Assembly: GCF_030250645.1 (NCBI RefSeq)
Contig: NZ_JASSVS010000004.1
Location: forward strand, 248,001-312,000
Reading direction: 5' to 3'
Length of the DNA: 64,000 nucleotides
From: Marinobacter azerbaijanicus
Lineage (GTDB): Bacteria; Pseudomonadota; Gammaproteobacteria; Pseudomonadales; Oleiphilaceae
Positions within the stretch are counted from its first letter, which is position 1, and each line of letters starts with the position of its first letter. Positions 9,797-20,248 of this stretch are shown one piece after another. The notes under the pieces were generated by a model that was not told where the DNA came from, did no database searches, and was given only the letters and a program-made list of their open reading frames with translations. Position numbers and translations under genes: made by a program.

Positions 9797-10339
9797 TCAA
9801 TCCAGGTAGTAAAGGGAGTCCACGCCGCGGCTCTGGACATCGCCAGCGCTGTCATTGCCCCTCGGCATGGGAATCGGACACAGGTCCTGAACTTCCGTGT
9901 CAGAAACCCGGGAAACACAGGCACGGAATCTGGGCTCCAGTTTCAACTCCATCACGGTTTCCACGACGCCATCACTGTGCTCATTCACGGCCACCATTTT
10001 GGCGCCGCGGATATAGCTATCGACATAGGTGCGGAACATATCGTTCTGCAATACGAAGTCGTTTACCGTTGAACTACCGTAAATCACCGTGCCATAAACC
10101 CGCTCCGCCAGGTTGCGGTAGGCATCCAGCTGCGAGGCCCGGCGGGCAAGCAGGCGTTTACGGGTGTTCAGGCGATCTTTCGAGACTTCCTCATAGGTAC
10201 CAAAACCGCTGACTCGAACCGTGATCGGGTCGAGGTTGGTCTGTTGTTGTGAGGCGCCCGAATCCCGCTGCTGACCGACCGGGGCACAGCCGACTATAGT
10301 CACCACAAGCGCAGGTATCAGTATCCACCGCAGGGTCAT
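9797..10339 (-). CDS. flgP: Flagellar lipoprotein FlgP (LPP20 family)
   Basis: FlgP-type outer-membrane lipoprotein associated with the polar flagellar basal body. The 180-residue product begins with a lipoprotein signal peptide ending in the lipobox IVGC (Cys near residue 17), followed by the LPP20-type domain with RKRLLARRASQLDAYRNLAERVYG and VETVMELKLEPRF. The ATG at 10339 has GGAG seven bases upstream; a longer reading from 10426 would hide the signal sequence. Cotranscribed with flgT. Assignment to FlgP rather than another LPP20 lipoprotein rests on this neighbour. Confidence 0.78.
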   Translation of the reverse strand: MTLRWILIPALVVTIVGCAPVGQQRDSGASQQQTNLDPITVRVSGFGTYEEVSKDRLNTRKRLLARRASQLDAYRNLAERVYGTVIYGSSTVNDFVLQNDMFRTYVDSYIRGAKMVAVNEHSDGVVETVMELKLEPRFRACVSRVSDTEVQDLCPIPMPRGNDSAGDVQSRGVDSLYYLD

Positions 10340-10592
10340 GTTGATTCTCCGAAAAGTATCCGTTCGCCATTTCCATGAAAAATTCAGGCCAACCTTTGTA
10401 ACTGGCTGAAATCTATCGCTGCACACCGGACAGCACTGTTTACATCCCGCCAGAGCGGCAAAAAACCACCGCCATTTACACTAGGAAAACAAACCGTTAC
10501 CGCATCACCGGTGTGTCACCGGCCGAACTGGATTAGTCTGAATCCTGCGCAAACTTAAAACCGATAATACAGATGCACAATCAGGATCCATC

Positions 10593-11852
10593 ATGACCGA
10601 AAACCGTCTGACAAAACTCTCCCTGGCCATCGGCCTATCCATCGCCACCACTGCCGCCATGGCCAGCCCGCAAACGTTTATGTCGTCGCGCTCCTTTGCG
10701 ATGGGCGGAACCGGTGTTGCCATCGCACATCCGGCAGCAGCCGGTGCTTCCAACCCGGCCATGATGGCAGCCGAGCAACACGAGTGGTCGGATGACTTTG
10801 GCCTGATCCTTCCCTCCGTCAACGCCCGCTTTGCTGACGAAGAAGAAACCATTGACCAGATCGATGACATTCAGGACACCATTGACCGCTTCAACGAACT
10901 GGACAAGAACTCCAGCGAGGAAGAAGCCCGGCAGACGGCCGGCGAACTGCGGCAGCAGTTGAATGACTTTGATCGTGACACCGTCCGGATTGATGCTGGC
11001 CTGGGCATTGCGCTGGCCGTACCCCTGGATTCCCTATCCGTCGGCTTTTTCACTAATGGCAGCCTGCGCGCCACAGTAAGGGGTGAATTCGACCAGGATG
11101 ACGACCAATTCCTGGCCGACCTGGAAACTGCGAGCACAGCCGAGCTGTTGACTGCAAACCTGGATCGTGACCTGCAATCCCGCGGCAGCGTCCTGGCCTC
11201 TGCCGTTACCGAAGTTGGTATTTCTCTGGCCACTTCCATTGACCTCCAGAACGACTCGCAGCTGCAGATCGGGGTTTCGCCCAAATACGTTCAACTGCGC
11301 ACCTTCCAATACACTGAGACAGTATCAGGCTTCGAGGACGACGACTTCGACAGTGACGAGAATGAAACCGACAAAAGCGGGCTTAACCTGGATGTCGGCG
11401 CCGCCTATGCTTTCGGTTCCCGGAACCAGTGGAACACCGGCGTTGTAGTCAAGAACCTCATTCCCATGGAGCTGGATTCAGCAGCAAACCGCCCCACTGA
11501 AGAGAAGCGAACTCTTGAGCTGAACCCCATGGTCACTGCCGGCATCGCCCATAAAGGCGACTTCCACGTTGTAACCGCAGAAGTGGACCTGACCAAGAAG
11601 GAAGCTTTCGGCTACGAGGATGACACCCAGTGGCTTGCCCTCGGTGCCGAATTCGACGCCTTCCGTTATGCCCAGCTCCGCGTTGGCGTACGCCAGAATC
11701 TCGCCAGCAACGACGACAACGATGGCATTGAGGAAGATACCCAGTTTACCGCCGGTATTGGCCTGTCGCCGTTTGGCGCCCGCCTGGACATCGGCGCACT
11801 GGTCAGCGATGCGGATATCGGCGCTGCCATTGAGCTTGGGGCTGCGTTCTGA
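10593..11852 (+). CDS. Outer-membrane barrel protein, TraF_2-like family
   Basis: Predicted outer-membrane beta-barrel of 419 residues with a clear signal peptide (MTENRLTKLSLAIGLSIATTAAMA, cleavage after AMA). The mature start SFAMGGTGVAIAHPAAAGASNPA is typical of the FadL-like proteins annotated as conjugal transfer protein TraF (TraF_2), but nothing here suggests conjugation. A highly acidic, probably helical stretch lies at about 70-125. The protein ends in a barrel strand with aromatic C-terminus (IELGAAF). It is divergent from flgP and followed by a terminator, so probably monocistronic. Substrate unknown. Confidence 0.75.
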   Translation: MTENRLTKLSLAIGLSIATTAAMASPQTFMSSRSFAMGGTGVAIAHPAAAGASNPAMMAAEQHEWSDDFGLILPSVNARFADEEETIDQIDDIQDTIDRFNELDKNSSEEEARQTAGELRQQLNDFDRDTVRIDAGLGIALAVPLDSLSVGFFTNGSLRATVRGEFDQDDDQFLADLETASTAELLTANLDRDLQSRGSVLASAVTEVGISLATSIDLQNDSQLQIGVSPKYVQLRTFQYTETVSGFEDDDFDSDENETDKSGLNLDVGAAYAFGSRNQWNTGVVVKNLIPMELDSAANRPTEEKRTLELNPMVTAGIAHKGDFHVVTAEVDLTKKEAFGYEDDTQWLALGAEFDAFRYAQLRVGVRQNLASNDDNDGIEEDTQFTAGIGLSPFGARLDIGALVSDADIGAAIELGAAF

Positions 11853-11879
11853 CCCAACCCTTTTAAAAACCCTGCTAAT

Positions 11880-11904
11880 GCCCGGCCCTGTGCCGGGCTT
11901 TTTT
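11880..11904 (+). terminator. Intrinsic terminator after the barrel gene
   Basis: GCCCGGC (11880-11886) pairs with GCCGGGC (11892-11898), followed by six T. It ends the transcript of the TraF_2-like gene and separates it from cca. Confidence 0.9.
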
Positions 11905-11983
11905 GTGGGCGGCCGGTTTGCCAGTAACGGGCCTTACCCTGATAATCCCCTGAGTAAATTCTTCAAGGAGCAACACCCGATTC

Positions 11984-13093
11984 ATGAAAACCTACCTGGT
12001 TGGCGGCGCAGTACGTGACGAACTTCTTGGCCTGCCGGTGAAAGACCGGGACTGGGTGGTCACCGGCGCAACGCCGGACGAGATGCTTCAACGGGGCTTC
12101 AAACAGGTGGGGGCTGACTTTCCGGTGTTCCTGCACCCGGATACCCGCGAAGAATACGCATTGGCGCGGACGGAAAGGAAACAGGGGCGAGGCTATCACG
12201 GCTTTACTGTCTACAGCGCACCTGACGTCACCCTGGAGGACGATCTCAAGCGTCGGGACCTCACCATCAATGCCATGGCAAAATCCACGGACGGCGAACT
12301 TGTTGACCCTTTCGGAGGCCGTGAAGACATCCGCACCCGCAGCCTGCGCCATGTCTCTGACGCCTTTGCCGAAGACCCCTTGCGGATTCTCCGCACCGCG
12401 CGTTTTGCGGCACGCCTTCAGCCCCTTGGTTTCGCCGTGGCGGAACCGACCATGGCCCTGATGCAGCAGATGGTCAAGGACGGCGAAGTCGGACACCTGG
12501 TGCCGGAACGGGTCTGGCAGGAAATCCAGCGGGCACTGCACGAAAATGAACCGGGCACTTTTTTCGAAATACTGCGTGATTGTGGCGCCCTGGCACGTCT
12601 TATTCCGGAACTGGACCAGGAGGAGGCCTTTCCAGCGGCCATTCAGGCACTTCGCTGCGTGCACAAAAGCGGCGGCGATACCGACACCCGCTTTGCAGCG
12701 CTGATGTCGCCACTGACGCCAGAAGAAGCCCGTAACCGCGCCGCACAACTGAAGGCTCCGAACGACTGCCTGAACCTGGCCCGCCTCACTACCAGCCTCG
12801 CACCGCAGATTGTCGCAATGACAGACTATCGGGCAGAGGTGCTGCTACAACTGCTGGAGGAGGCCGATATCTCGCGGCGCGCAGAACGATTTAACCGGCT
12901 ACTGCAGGCCCTCAAGTGTGCCCTGCCAGATACCGAGATAACAAAACTCGACTGGCTGATTTCGGCACAACACGCCGCACTCAGTGTTGAAGCGAAGGAA
13001 TTGCTCGCACAGGGGTTCAAGGGTAAAGAACTGGGGGAAGCAATCCGCAATGAGCGGTTGCAGCGTATCTCTGCACTTAAGCGGACACAGTGA
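11984..13093 (+). CDS. cca: CCA-adding tRNA nucleotidyltransferase
   Basis: Class II nucleotidyltransferase that adds or repairs the 3' CCA end of tRNA. The 369-residue protein starts [16 protein letters not shown] with catalytic carboxylates in KDRDWVVTG, the template motif [10 protein letters not shown], and the flexible-loop and tail motifs ([17 protein letters not shown]). It is about 40 residues shorter than E. coli Cca and lacks the C-terminal HD phosphohydrolase motif; the corresponding stretch reads [13 protein letters not shown] with no His-Asp pair. Its stop codon overlaps a GTG of the following reductase frame. Role in tRNA maturation is secure, the extra phosphatase activities are probably absent. 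Confidence 0.94.
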   Translation: MKTYLVGGAVRDELLGLPVKDRDWVVTGATPDEMLQRGFKQVGADFPVFLHPDTREEYALARTERKQGRGYHGFTVYSAPDVTLEDDLKRRDLTINAMAKSTDGELVDPFGGREDIRTRSLRHVSDAFAEDPLRILRTARFAARLQPLGFAVAEPTMALMQQMVKDGEVGHLVPERVWQEIQRALHENEPGTFFEILRDCGALARLIPELDQEEAFPAAIQALRCVHKSGGDTDTRFAALMSPLTPEEARNRAAQLKAPNDCLNLARLTTSLAPQIVAMTDYRAEVLLQLLEEADISRRAERFNRLLQALKCALPDTEITKLDWLISAQHAALSVEAKELLAQGFKGKELGEAIRNERLQRISALKRTQ

Positions 13094-13101
13094 GACACGC
13101 C

Positions 13102-13848
13102 ATGGAATCAACAACACCTGTAGTGCTTATCACCGGAGCAGCACACCGGTTGGGCGCACACACCGCCAGACACCTGCATCACCGCGGCTGGAACCTGATC
13201 ATTCATTACCGCTCACGAAAAGCCCAGGCCAACGCCCTGTGCGAGGAACTGAATAGCATCAGACATGGTTCGGCCGTATCTCTCCAGGCCGACCTGGCCA
13301 TTCCCGGTGAAGCAGAGTCGCTGGGCGCAAAGGCCATTGCCGCATGGGGCCGTCTGGACGGGCTGGTCAATAACGCCTCCGTGTTCTACCCCAATCCCAC
13401 AGTCGGGGCAGGCGCCGATGACTGGGACATCATCATGAACACCAACCTGCGCGCGCCCTTCTTTCTCGGCCAGGCGTGCCTGCCAGCGCTGAAACAGACC
13501 CACGGAGCGATCATCAACCTGGTTGATATCTACAGTCAGCGTCCACTGGCCGATCATCCGTTATACTGCGCCAGCAAATCCGGCCTGGCGTCGCTAACAC
13601 TTTCCTGGGCAAAGGACCTGGCACCGGAAGTCCGTGTGAATGGTGTTTCACCGGGCGCCATCCTCTGGCCGGAGGGTGATGCAGCCGTTGATGAGAGTTA
13701 CCAGCACAGCATACTGACCAGAACACCCCTGGCACGCACTGGCATCCCGGAAGACATTGCTGGCGCCATTGCATTCCTCCTCTGTGATGCGCCTTTTGTG
13801 ACCGGTCAGATACTGTCAGTGGATGGCGGGCGCAGCCTGAATATGTAA
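13102..13848 (+). CDS. Pteridine reductase (FolM-like SDR)
   Basis: Short-chain dehydrogenase of 248 residues resembling pteridine reductases such as E. coli FolM, which reduce dihydromonapterin or dihydropteridines with NADPH. The glycine-rich nucleotide site is [10 protein letters not shown], with an Arg in the place used by pteridine reductases, then [10 protein letters not shown], and the catalytic YCASKSG pair. The C-terminus [14 protein letters not shown] is typical of SDRs. The ATG at 13102 is preferred; a GTG at 13090 overlapping the cca stop would add four residues, and neither start has a strong ribosome-binding site. Likely cotranscribed with cca. Confidence 0.82.
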   Translation: MESTTPVVLITGAAHRLGAHTARHLHHRGWNLIIHYRSRKAQANALCEELNSIRHGSAVSLQADLAIPGEAESLGAKAIAAWGRLDGLVNNASVFYPNPTVGAGADDWDIIMNTNLRAPFFLGQACLPALKQTHGAIINLVDIYSQRPLADHPLYCASKSGLASLTLSWAKDLAPEVRVNGVSPGAILWPEGDAAVDESYQHSILTRTPLARTGIPEDIAGAIAFLLCDAPFVTGQILSVDGGRSLNM

Positions 13849-13939
13849 CAGGACTGCATCTACCCGCTTTGGCCCACTCCGGCTTTCCGATACAATGCAG
13901 GTAGCTTTTAAAATCCTGCCTGAAAACCGGAGAGACTCC

Positions 13940-15118
13940 ATGCGTGATGTTGTTATCGTAGCCGCCAAACGTACCGCCGTCGGCAGCTTCGGAGGTGGGC
14001 TTTCCAGCCTTCGTGCCGACCAGCTCGGCAGCGCCGTTATCAAGGCCCTGCTGGAAGAGTCCGGTGTTGCTGCCGAGCAGGTTAACGAGGTCGTCCTGGG
14101 CCAGGTACTGACTGCCGGTTGTGGCCAGAACCCCGCGCGCCAGGCTTCCATCAATGGGGGCATTCCGGCGTCGGTACCCTCCATGACCATTAACAAGGTA
14201 TGTGGCTCCGGCCTGAAGGCCGTGCACATGGCGGTGCAGGCCATCCGTTGTGGTGACGCCGAACTGATGATCGCCGGCGGCCAGGAAAGCATGAGCCAGG
14301 CGCCCCACGTGCTCCCCAACAGCCGGAATGGCCAGCGCATGGGTAACTGGAACATGGTGGACACCATGATTTCCGATGGCCTGTGGGATGCGTTCAATGA
14401 CTATCACATGGGTGTGACCGCAGAAAACATCGTGGAGAAATACGGTATTAGCCGCGAAGAGCAGGATACCTTCGCCGCCGCCTCCCAGCAAAAAGCCGCC
14501 GCCGCCATGGACGCCGGTTATTTCGACGGCCAGATCGTTCCCATCACCATCCCCCAGCGAAAAGGCGACCCACTGGTCGTGAACAGGGATGAGACTCCCC
14601 GCGCCGGCGTTACCGCCGAGGGGCTCGGCAAACTTCGCCCCGCATTCAAGAAGGATGGAACCGTCACCGCCGGGAATGCATCTTCCCTGAACGACGGTGC
14701 GGCAGCGGTGATTGTCTGCAGTGCTGACAAGGCAAAGGAGCTGGGCCTCACGCCGCTGGCTACCATCAGGGCTCATGCCAATGCAGGCGTTGATCCCACC
14801 ATCATGGGCACCGGCCCTATTCCGGCCAGTCACCGCTGCCTGAAACTGGCAGGATGGTCAGTAGACGACCTGGACCTTATTGAAGCCAACGAAGCCTTTG
14901 CAGCCCAGGCCATTTCCGTGAATCGGGACATGGGCTGGGATACCTCAAAGGTCAACGTGAATGGTGGCGCCATTGCACTGGGCCACCCGATCGGGGCGTC
15001 AGGCTGCCGGATTCTGGTCAGCCTGTTGCACGAGATGGCTCGCCGGGATGCGAAGAAAGGCTTGGCAACTTTGTGTATCGGTGGTGGCATGGGCGTGGCC
15101 CTTGCCGTGGAGCGCTGA
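13940..15118 (+). CDS. Acetyl-CoA C-acetyltransferase (thiolase)
   Basis: Thiolase II type enzyme of 392 residues that condenses two acetyl-CoA to acetoacetyl-CoA or performs the reverse cleavage. The nucleophilic cysteine is C88 in [11 protein letters not shown], the catalytic His lies in [10 protein letters not shown], and the second catalytic cysteine is C379 in [12 protein letters not shown] seven bases before the ATG at 13940 fixes the start. It lies seven bases before trmL. It could serve PHB synthesis, acetoacetate degradation or fatty acid oxidation; with no phaB or 3-hydroxyacyl partner beside it the role cannot be settled. Confidence 0.9.
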   Translation: MRDVVIVAAKRTAVGSFGGGLSSLRADQLGSAVIKALLEESGVAAEQVNEVVLGQVLTAGCGQNPARQASINGGIPASVPSMTINKVCGSGLKAVHMAVQAIRCGDAELMIAGGQESMSQAPHVLPNSRNGQRMGNWNMVDTMISDGLWDAFNDYHMGVTAENIVEKYGISREEQDTFAAASQQKAAAAMDAGYFDGQIVPITIPQRKGDPLVVNRDETPRAGVTAEGLGKLRPAFKKDGTVTAGNASSLNDGAAAVIVCSADKAKELGLTPLATIRAHANAGVDPTIMGTGPIPASHRCLKLAGWSVDDLDLIEANEAFAAQAISVNRDMGWDTSKVNVNGGAIALGHPIGASGCRILVSLLHEMARRDAKKGLATLCIGGGMGVALAVER

Positions 15119-15125
15119 TCACAGA

Positions 15126-15590
15126 ATGCTGAACGTGGTGTTGTTCGAGCCGGAGATACCGCCGAATACCGGCAACATTATCAGGCTCTGCGCCAATACA
15201 GGATGCCGGCTGCATCTGATTGAACCCCTGGGATTCACTCTGGAAGACAAACAGATGCGGCGGGCCGGCCTGGACTATAGTGAATATGCAACAGTCACGG
15301 TTCACGCAGACTACAAGAGCTTTCTGGATAGCGAACAGCCTGCGAGACTGTTCGGACTGACTACCAAGGGCTCCCGTGGACATCATGAAGTGTCATACCA
15401 GAGGGGTGATTATCTGATGTTCGGCCCTGAAACCCGGGGCCTGCCAGCAGACATTCGCCAGGCGCTTCCCGAGGCGCATCGCCTGAGAGTACCGATGCGG
15501 CCGGAAAGCCGCAGCCTCAACCTGTCAAACACGGTTGCCCTGGTGGTCTATGAAGCATGGAGACAGCTGGATTTTGAAGGAGCTCAATAA
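15126..15590 (+). CDS. trmL: tRNA (cytidine(34)-2'-O)-methyltransferase TrmL
   Basis: SPOUT-family RNA methyltransferase that methylates the ribose of the wobble base in tRNA-Leu isoacceptors. The 154-residue product is of full family length and contains the trefoil-knot motifs [13 protein letters not shown] near the N-terminus, [11 protein letters not shown] and the C-terminal [16 protein letters not shown] that forms the SAM pocket. The ATG at 15126 gives the usual [16 protein letters not shown] start. Its last 40 bases overlap the beginning of the next open frame. Confidence 0.94.
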   Translation: MLNVVLFEPEIPPNTGNIIRLCANTGCRLHLIEPLGFTLEDKQMRRAGLDYSEYATVTVHADYKSFLDSEQPARLFGLTTKGSRGHHEVSYQRGDYLMFGPETRGLPADIRQALPEAHRLRVPMRPESRSLNLSNTVALVVYEAWRQLDFEGAQ

Positions 15591-16308
15591 ACAACGTCGG
15601 GCAGCAGAGCTGATATTTGCAGCCATTGTATTGCTGTTCGCCTCAAGGGCCTGGCCCGAGTACAACGGCACCCGGGTTATAACCACCCCCTCGATTACTT
15701 CAGAAGTGTCGGTGGTACTCGGCAAGAAGATTATCAGAGAGCTTTATGCCAGTTGTGGGCTCAACATCAGTTACCTGGATGTGCCCGCCGCCCGCGCGGT
15801 AATGATGGCGGAAAAAAGCCAGTCCGACGGTGAGCTGGCACGCATCCCCATGGCCGTGAAGGACGAAGCGCCCCTGGTTCCATTACATACACCCATTGAA
15901 ATGGCACGGCTGGTCCCGCTGTTCCTTGACAGTGAATCGGCTGCTGCCCACTCAGACCTGACAGGCAAACGAATCGGCTTTCTCAATGGCTACCGGATGA
16001 TTGCTGCCGTATTACCGGATAATGCCACGCAGGTAGCCACCAGCGACACCTTTCAACTGGTCAGCCTGCTTGAGCGCAAACGGATTGATGTCGCCCTCAC
16101 ACTGGAATGGGACGCGCTGGCCGCCAAGCATCAGAACCCGGACATGGTCATCGGCAAACCGCTACTCGAATCCCCCATCTATCACTGGGTCCACCAATCC
16201 AGGGAAAATGACATTGCCTGCCTTTCCGAGGCACTCATCGATATGAAGGAAGACGGCGAACTCCAGCGCTTAATTCGGGACGGCATCGAATCAGGCTCAC
16301 CAGAATGA
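15550..16308 (+). CDS. Periplasmic solute-binding-like protein
   Basis: Protein of about 252 residues resembling small stand-alone members of the bacterial extracellular solute-binding family 3. A hydrophobic segment [19 protein letters not shown] suggests a signal peptide; the mature part shows the two-lobe pattern with [45 protein letters not shown] and a C-terminal LQRLIRDG helix. No transporter genes are adjacent. The start is uncertain: in-frame starts at 15535 and 15550 both lie inside trmL and neither has a good ribosome-binding site. Ligand unknown. Confidence 0.6.
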   Translation: MKHGDSWILKELNKQRRAAELIFAAIVLLFASRAWPEYNGTRVITTPSITSEVSVVLGKKIIRELYASCGLNISYLDVPAARAVMMAEKSQSDGELARIPMAVKDEAPLVPLHTPIEMARLVPLFLDSESAAAHSDLTGKRIGFLNGYRMIAAVLPDNATQVATSDTFQLVSLLERKRIDVALTLEWDALAAKHQNPDMVIGKPLLESPIYHWVHQSRENDIACLSEALIDMKEDGELQRLIRDGIESGSPE

Positions 16309-16340
16309 AAAAACCCCGCTGGCGCGCCAGTGGGGTTTTT
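16309..16340. terminator. Bidirectional intrinsic terminator
   Basis: A long palindrome with AAAAACCCC on the left, GGGGTTTTT on the right and CTGGC/GCCAG inside lies between two convergent genes. Oligo-T follows the stem on both strands, so it can end both the solute-binding-like transcript and the secB transcript. Confidence 0.88.
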
Positions 16341-16362
16341 CTGCTTGCCAGAAAAGGCAGCG

Positions 16363-16863
16363 TCAGTGCGTCTGCTCTTCCTTGTTTTCGCCCGCTGCTT
16401 CTTCCTGCTTGCGCTTCAGCGCCTGGGCATAGATGGCGTCAAAATTGACCGGCGCCAGCATCAGTGCGGGGAAGCTGCCCTTGCCCACGATACCGTCGAT
16501 GGCTTCACGGGCGTATGGGAACAGGATATTGGGGCAGTATGCACCCAGCATCTGGCCAAGCTGCGGACCTTCAATGCCTTTCACCAAAAACACACCGGCC
16601 TGCTGGATCTCGACGATATAGGCTACTTTCTCGTCGACCTTTGCAGTCACGGTCAGGGACAGAACCACTTCATACTGGTTGTCACTGACCTTGTTGTGGG
16701 AGGTGTTCAGGTCCAGGTTTACCTGCGGCTTCCACTGGTCCTGAAAGACGGTCGGAGAGTTGGGAGACTCAAACGACAGGTCCTTCACGTAGATACGCTG
16801 AAGGGCGAACTGGGGTTGTGCCTGGTTTTCGTTGCCTGCTGCGGCCTGTTCATTTTCAGCCAT
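16363..16863 (-). CDS. secB: Protein-export chaperone SecB
   Basis: Tetrameric cytoplasmic chaperone that keeps precursor proteins unfolded and delivers them to SecA. The 166-residue protein has the family core [35 protein letters not shown], and [20 protein letters not shown], with an acidic N-terminus and a charged C-terminal tail ([13 protein letters not shown]) for SecA contact. GAAAGGA upstream is a good ribosome-binding site. The neighbouring rhodanese gene is directly upstream, as in E. coli where grxC usually lies between them. Confidence 0.97.
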   Translation of the reverse strand: MAENEQAAAGNENQAQPQFALQRIYVKDLSFESPNSPTVFQDQWKPQVNLDLNTSHNKVSDNQYEVVLSLTVTAKVDEKVAYIVEIQQAGVFLVKGIEGPQLGQMLGAYCPNILFPYAREAIDGIVGKGSFPALMLAPVNFDAIYAQALKRKQEEAAGENKEEQTH

Positions 16864-16898
16864 TTTACTGTCCTTTCTTCAATTAGTGGATAGAACCG

Positions 16899-17315
16899 TT
16901 ACTTCTTGACCAGCGGCAGGTTGCTGCCTTTCCAGTCGGCGATGCCGCCATCGAGACGAACCACATTGGTGTACCCTTCCGCATTCAGCTGTTTGACTGC
17001 CATAGCGGAATGCTGGCCCATCTTGTCCGCCACGATAATCTGCTTGTCCTTGAACTTCTTCAGTTCCGACGCACGGCTTTTGATACTATTAAGGGGAATA
17101 TTGATTGCACCGGTAATCCGGCCCTCGTTAAAATCCTTGCGGTCACGGATGTCGACAACAACAGCTTCATCGCGGTTAATCAGGTTTACCGCACCCTGTG
17201 CCGATATTTTCTTGCCACCACGGCGGGACTCCAGCACCAGTATGGCAAGCAGGAAAGCGACAAACAGAGACACCAGAATGTAATGGTTAACCGCAAATTC
17301 GAACACCCTTTCCAT
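16899..17315 (-). CDS. Rhodanese-like membrane protein (YibN-like)
   Basis: Protein of 138 residues with one N-terminal membrane helix (about residues 9-28, HYILVSLFVAFLLAILVL) followed by a rhodanese-like domain (DIRDRKDFNEGRITGAINIPL and the end GYTNVVRLDGGIADWKG). The position of the catalytic cysteine reads VADKMGQHS, so Cys is missing and sulfurtransferase activity is unlikely, as in E. coli YibN. The ATG at 17315 was chosen over one at 17357 because it starts just before the helix. It lies upstream of secB in the same direction and divergent from gpmI, matching the E. coli locus except for the missing grxC. Confidence 0.82.
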   Translation of the reverse strand: MERVFEFAVNHYILVSLFVAFLLAILVLESRRGGKKISAQGAVNLINRDEAVVVDIRDRKDFNEGRITGAINIPLNSIKSRASELKKFKDKQIIVADKMGQHSAMAVKQLNAEGYTNVVRLDGGIADWKGSNLPLVKK

Positions 17316-17461
17316 GAAAACACCTTGCTGAATAGTTTGTGGCGGGATTATACACACCCTTACCCACTGACAGAAGATAACCGAGGTGGCCGAAGGGTGC
17401 GGAAATGTTTAGAATCAATGTTCGTTTTAGTAAATTTACCAAACTACCATCGGATTGAGTG

Positions 17462-19009
17462 ATGACTGCCACGCGTAAGCCTACTGCACTGATTATTCTT
17501 GACGGCTGGGGTCACCGTGACCCGGCTGACGACAATGCCATCAGCAACGCCAATACGCCTTTCTGGGATAAGCTCTGGAAAAACCAGCCAAAAACCCTGA
17601 TCAACACGTCTGGAATGTTCGTTGGTTTGCCCCAGGGACAGATGGGTAATTCTGAAGTCGGCCACATGAATCTTGGCGCAGGACGGGTGGTTTACCAAAG
17701 CCTGACACGTATCGACAAAGACGTGGAAGAAGGTACTTTTACGCAAAACCCTACTCTGTGTGCGGCCATGGACAAGGCCATCAACAGCGGCCGGGCCGTT
17801 CACCTGATGGGCCTGCTCTCGCCCGGTGGCGTGCACAGTCATGAGAACCATATCCTGGCAGCTGCTGAAATGGCAGCCGAACGCGGAGCCAAAGAAGTCT
17901 ACATCCACGCATTCCTGGATGGCCGCGACATGCCGCCCCGCAGTGCGAAAGCGTCACTGGAAAAAGCCGCCACCAAACTGAAGAACCTTGGGGTCGGCCG
18001 GGTAGCCTCCATTGTCGGTCGATACTACGCCATGGACCGGGACAACCGCTGGGACCGGGTTGAAGAAGCCTATAATGTGATGACCCTGGGAGAGGCGGAG
18101 TTTACCGCAGCGGATCCGATAACCGCTCTGGAACAGGCCTATGAGCGCGGCGAGAACGACGAGTTCGTCAAGGCCACTCACATTCAGGTCAGCGGTGAAC
18201 CGGAAGGCACCATCAGTGATGGTGACACAGTGATCTTCATGAACTTCCGCGCGGACCGCGCCCGGGAAATGACGCGCTGCTTTGTCGAGAAAGACTTCGA
18301 AGGCTTCGAGCGCCGCAAGCACCCTGAGCTCGCGGATTTCGTCATGCTCACCGAATACGCCGCCGATATCAAAGCCTCCTGCGCCTATCCGCCGGAACAG
18401 CTGACCAATGGCCTGGGCGAGTATGTTTCAAACCTGGGCAAAACCCAGCTGCGCATTTCCGAGACCGAAAAGTACGCCCACGTTACCTTCTTCTTTAACG
18501 GTGGCATGGAAACGCCATTCGAAGGGGAAGATCGCATCCTGGTGCCATCCCCCAAGGTAGCCACTTACGACCTGAAGCCCGAAATGAGCGCGCCGGAGGT
18601 GACCGACAAACTGGTGGAAGCCATCAAGAGCGGCAAATACGACCTTGTGGTGTGCAACTACGCCAACGGCGACATGGTTGGCCATACCGGCAAACTGGAT
18701 GCAGCCATCAAGGCCGCCGAATGCATCGACCAGTGCGTCGCCCGCATTACCGAGGCACTGGAAGAAGTAGGCGGCGAAGCACTGATCACTGCAGACCACG
18801 GCAACTGCGAGCAAATGACCGATCCCAGTTCCGGCCAGGTTCACACGGCCCATACCATTGGCCCCGTCCCCCTGGTCTACGTTGGCCCGCGCAAGGTCTC
18901 CCTGAAGAACGACGGCAGCCTGAGCGACGTCGCACCCACCCTGCTGACCCTGATGGGCCTTGAGAAACCGGCGGAAATGACAGGCCACAGCCTGGTGGAG
19001 ATCGATTGA
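17462..19009 (+). CDS. gpmI: 2,3-bisphosphoglycerate-independent phosphoglycerate mutase
   Basis: Manganese-dependent glycolytic enzyme interconverting 3- and 2-phosphoglycerate. The 515-residue product starts [13 protein letters not shown], carries the phosphorylated serine S64 in [15 protein letters not shown], and metal-binding motifs in [23 protein letters not shown] and [10 protein letters not shown]. The ATG at 17462 is preferred to the GTG just before it. Its stop codon overlaps the likely TTG start of envC, so the two are translationally linked; the gpmI-envC-ctpA-yibQ order is conserved in gammaproteobacteria. Confidence 0.96.
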   Translation: MTATRKPTALIILDGWGHRDPADDNAISNANTPFWDKLWKNQPKTLINTSGMFVGLPQGQMGNSEVGHMNLGAGRVVYQSLTRIDKDVEEGTFTQNPTLCAAMDKAINSGRAVHLMGLLSPGGVHSHENHILAAAEMAAERGAKEVYIHAFLDGRDMPPRSAKASLEKAATKLKNLGVGRVASIVGRYYAMDRDNRWDRVEEAYNVMTLGEAEFTAADPITALEQAYERGENDEFVKATHIQVSGEPEGTISDGDTVIFMNFRADRAREMTRCFVEKDFEGFERRKHPELADFVMLTEYAADIKASCAYPPEQLTNGLGEYVSNLGKTQLRISETEKYAHVTFFFNGGMETPFEGEDRILVPSPKVATYDLKPEMSAPEVTDKLVEAIKSGKYDLVVCNYANGDMVGHTGKLDAAIKAAECIDQCVARITEALEEVGGEALITADHGNCEQMTDPSSGQVHTAHTIGPVPLVYVGPRKVSLKNDGSLSDVAPTLLTLMGLEKPAEMTGHSLVEID

Positions 19010-20142
19010 TTGTACGTCACTGGCTGGTGCTGGCACTGTTTGCCGTTGCCGCACCGGCACTGGCGGAGCAACAGGTTACCCCTGGCCAGATAAAAGCTCT
19101 CAGGGAAGAGATTGCCGATATTGACGAGTGGCTGGCAGATGCCGAGGAGGACCGCTCGTCGCTGGAGCAACAGCTCTCCGGTATCGAGCAGCAGATCGGC
19201 CGGCTTACGCGGGAGCGTCGCGAACTCCGTGAGCAGGCCAGAAAGCAGCAGCAGCGTCTCGCGGAATTGTCAGAGGATGAGGCAGAACTGACCCGCACGC
19301 TGGAAAGCCAGCGTGACAGCCTGAAAATGCAGATCCGTGCTGCCTGGATGGAAGGCGACGCACCTGCCGTGAAAGTGCTGCTCAACGAGATTGACCCGGA
19401 CAAGGTTGCCCGCACCATGACCTATTACGAATACCTCAGCCGGGATACCATTGACCGGCTGGAGGCATTCGCCGCCAACCTCCGCAAGCTCAAAGAAACA
19501 CAGAGGCAGGTAAAGGCCGGACGACTGCGCCTTGCTGAACTTGAGCAGGATGTTGCCGGACGCCAGCAGAAACTGAGCGCCAGCAAGCAGGAGCGGGAGC
19601 AGACACTGGCGGCCCTGAAGGCAGACATCAGTGACCGCAAAGATGAACGCCAGGAACTGGCGGCAGACCGCAAACGGCTGGAAAAACTGCTGAAAGAAGT
19701 GGAAGAGGCCATCGCCAACATCCCCATCCCAAACGAATCAGATCCTTTCGGGTCACTCCGGAACAAACTGCCCTGGCCAGCCGAGGGCAAGGTTGCCAGC
19801 AGTTTTGGTGACAGCTATGCCAGTGGCAAGCTTCGCTATAACGGGTTACTGATCAACACCGATGAGGGCAGCGACGTCAGGGCGGTTCACTATGGCCGTG
19901 TTGTGTTTGCCAACTGGTTACGGGGGTTTGGCCTGATGACGATTCTCGATCACGGCGACGGCTACATGACCCTCTATGGCCATAGCAGCAGCCTTTACAC
20001 CAGCCCCGGCGACTGGGTTGAGGCCGGCGAAGCCATTGCCCAGGCAGGCCGCACCGGAGGCACTGACAACCCCGCCGTGTACTTTGAAGTCCGTCATAAT
20101 GGAAAACCGGTTAACCCGCAGCGCTGGCTTGGCAACCGCTGA
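19006..20142 (+). CDS. envC: Murein hydrolase activator EnvC
   Basis: Periplasmic activator of the amidases AmiA/AmiB at the division septum, recruited by FtsEX. The 378-residue protein has a signal peptide ([16 protein letters not shown]), a long coiled coil (about 25-240, rich in E, Q, R) and a C-terminal LytM/M23 domain (about 265-378). The LytM domain is degenerate: the zinc-site region reads [12 protein letters not shown] instead of H-x-G-x-D, as expected for an activator that does not cut peptidoglycan itself. The probable TTG start at 19006 overlaps the gpmI stop; no ATG is available before the signal peptide. Confidence 0.9.
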   Translation: MIVRHWLVLALFAVAAPALAEQQVTPGQIKALREEIADIDEWLADAEEDRSSLEQQLSGIEQQIGRLTRERRELREQARKQQQRLAELSEDEAELTRTLESQRDSLKMQIRAAWMEGDAPAVKVLLNEIDPDKVARTMTYYEYLSRDTIDRLEAFAANLRKLKETQRQVKAGRLRLAELEQDVAGRQQKLSASKQEREQTLAALKADISDRKDERQELAADRKRLEKLLKEVEEAIANIPIPNESDPFGSLRNKLPWPAEGKVASSFGDSYASGKLRYNGLLINTDEGSDVRAVHYGRVVFANWLRGFGLMTILDHGDGYMTLYGHSSSLYTSPGDWVEAGEAIAQAGRTGGTDNPAVYFEVRHNGKPVNPQRWLGNR

Positions 20143-20248
20143 GCCTCGCTCGTGATACCCTAAAGGCTGACAAATCAGCCTGGTAACGCCATACTGTCCG
20201 GCAATACTCGGGAACCCAACAGTCATCGGATTAACACAGGATATGTGA

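Noticed and set aside
10340..10592. Possible sigma54 promoter for flgP (TGGC and TTTTTTGCC on the minus strand)
   Set aside because: Distance between the GG and GC elements is wrong by one or two bases in every alignment tried.
13514..14833. Long minus-strand open frame opposite the thiolase
   Set aside because: Shadow frame created by high GC at third positions; no start signal or recognisable domain.
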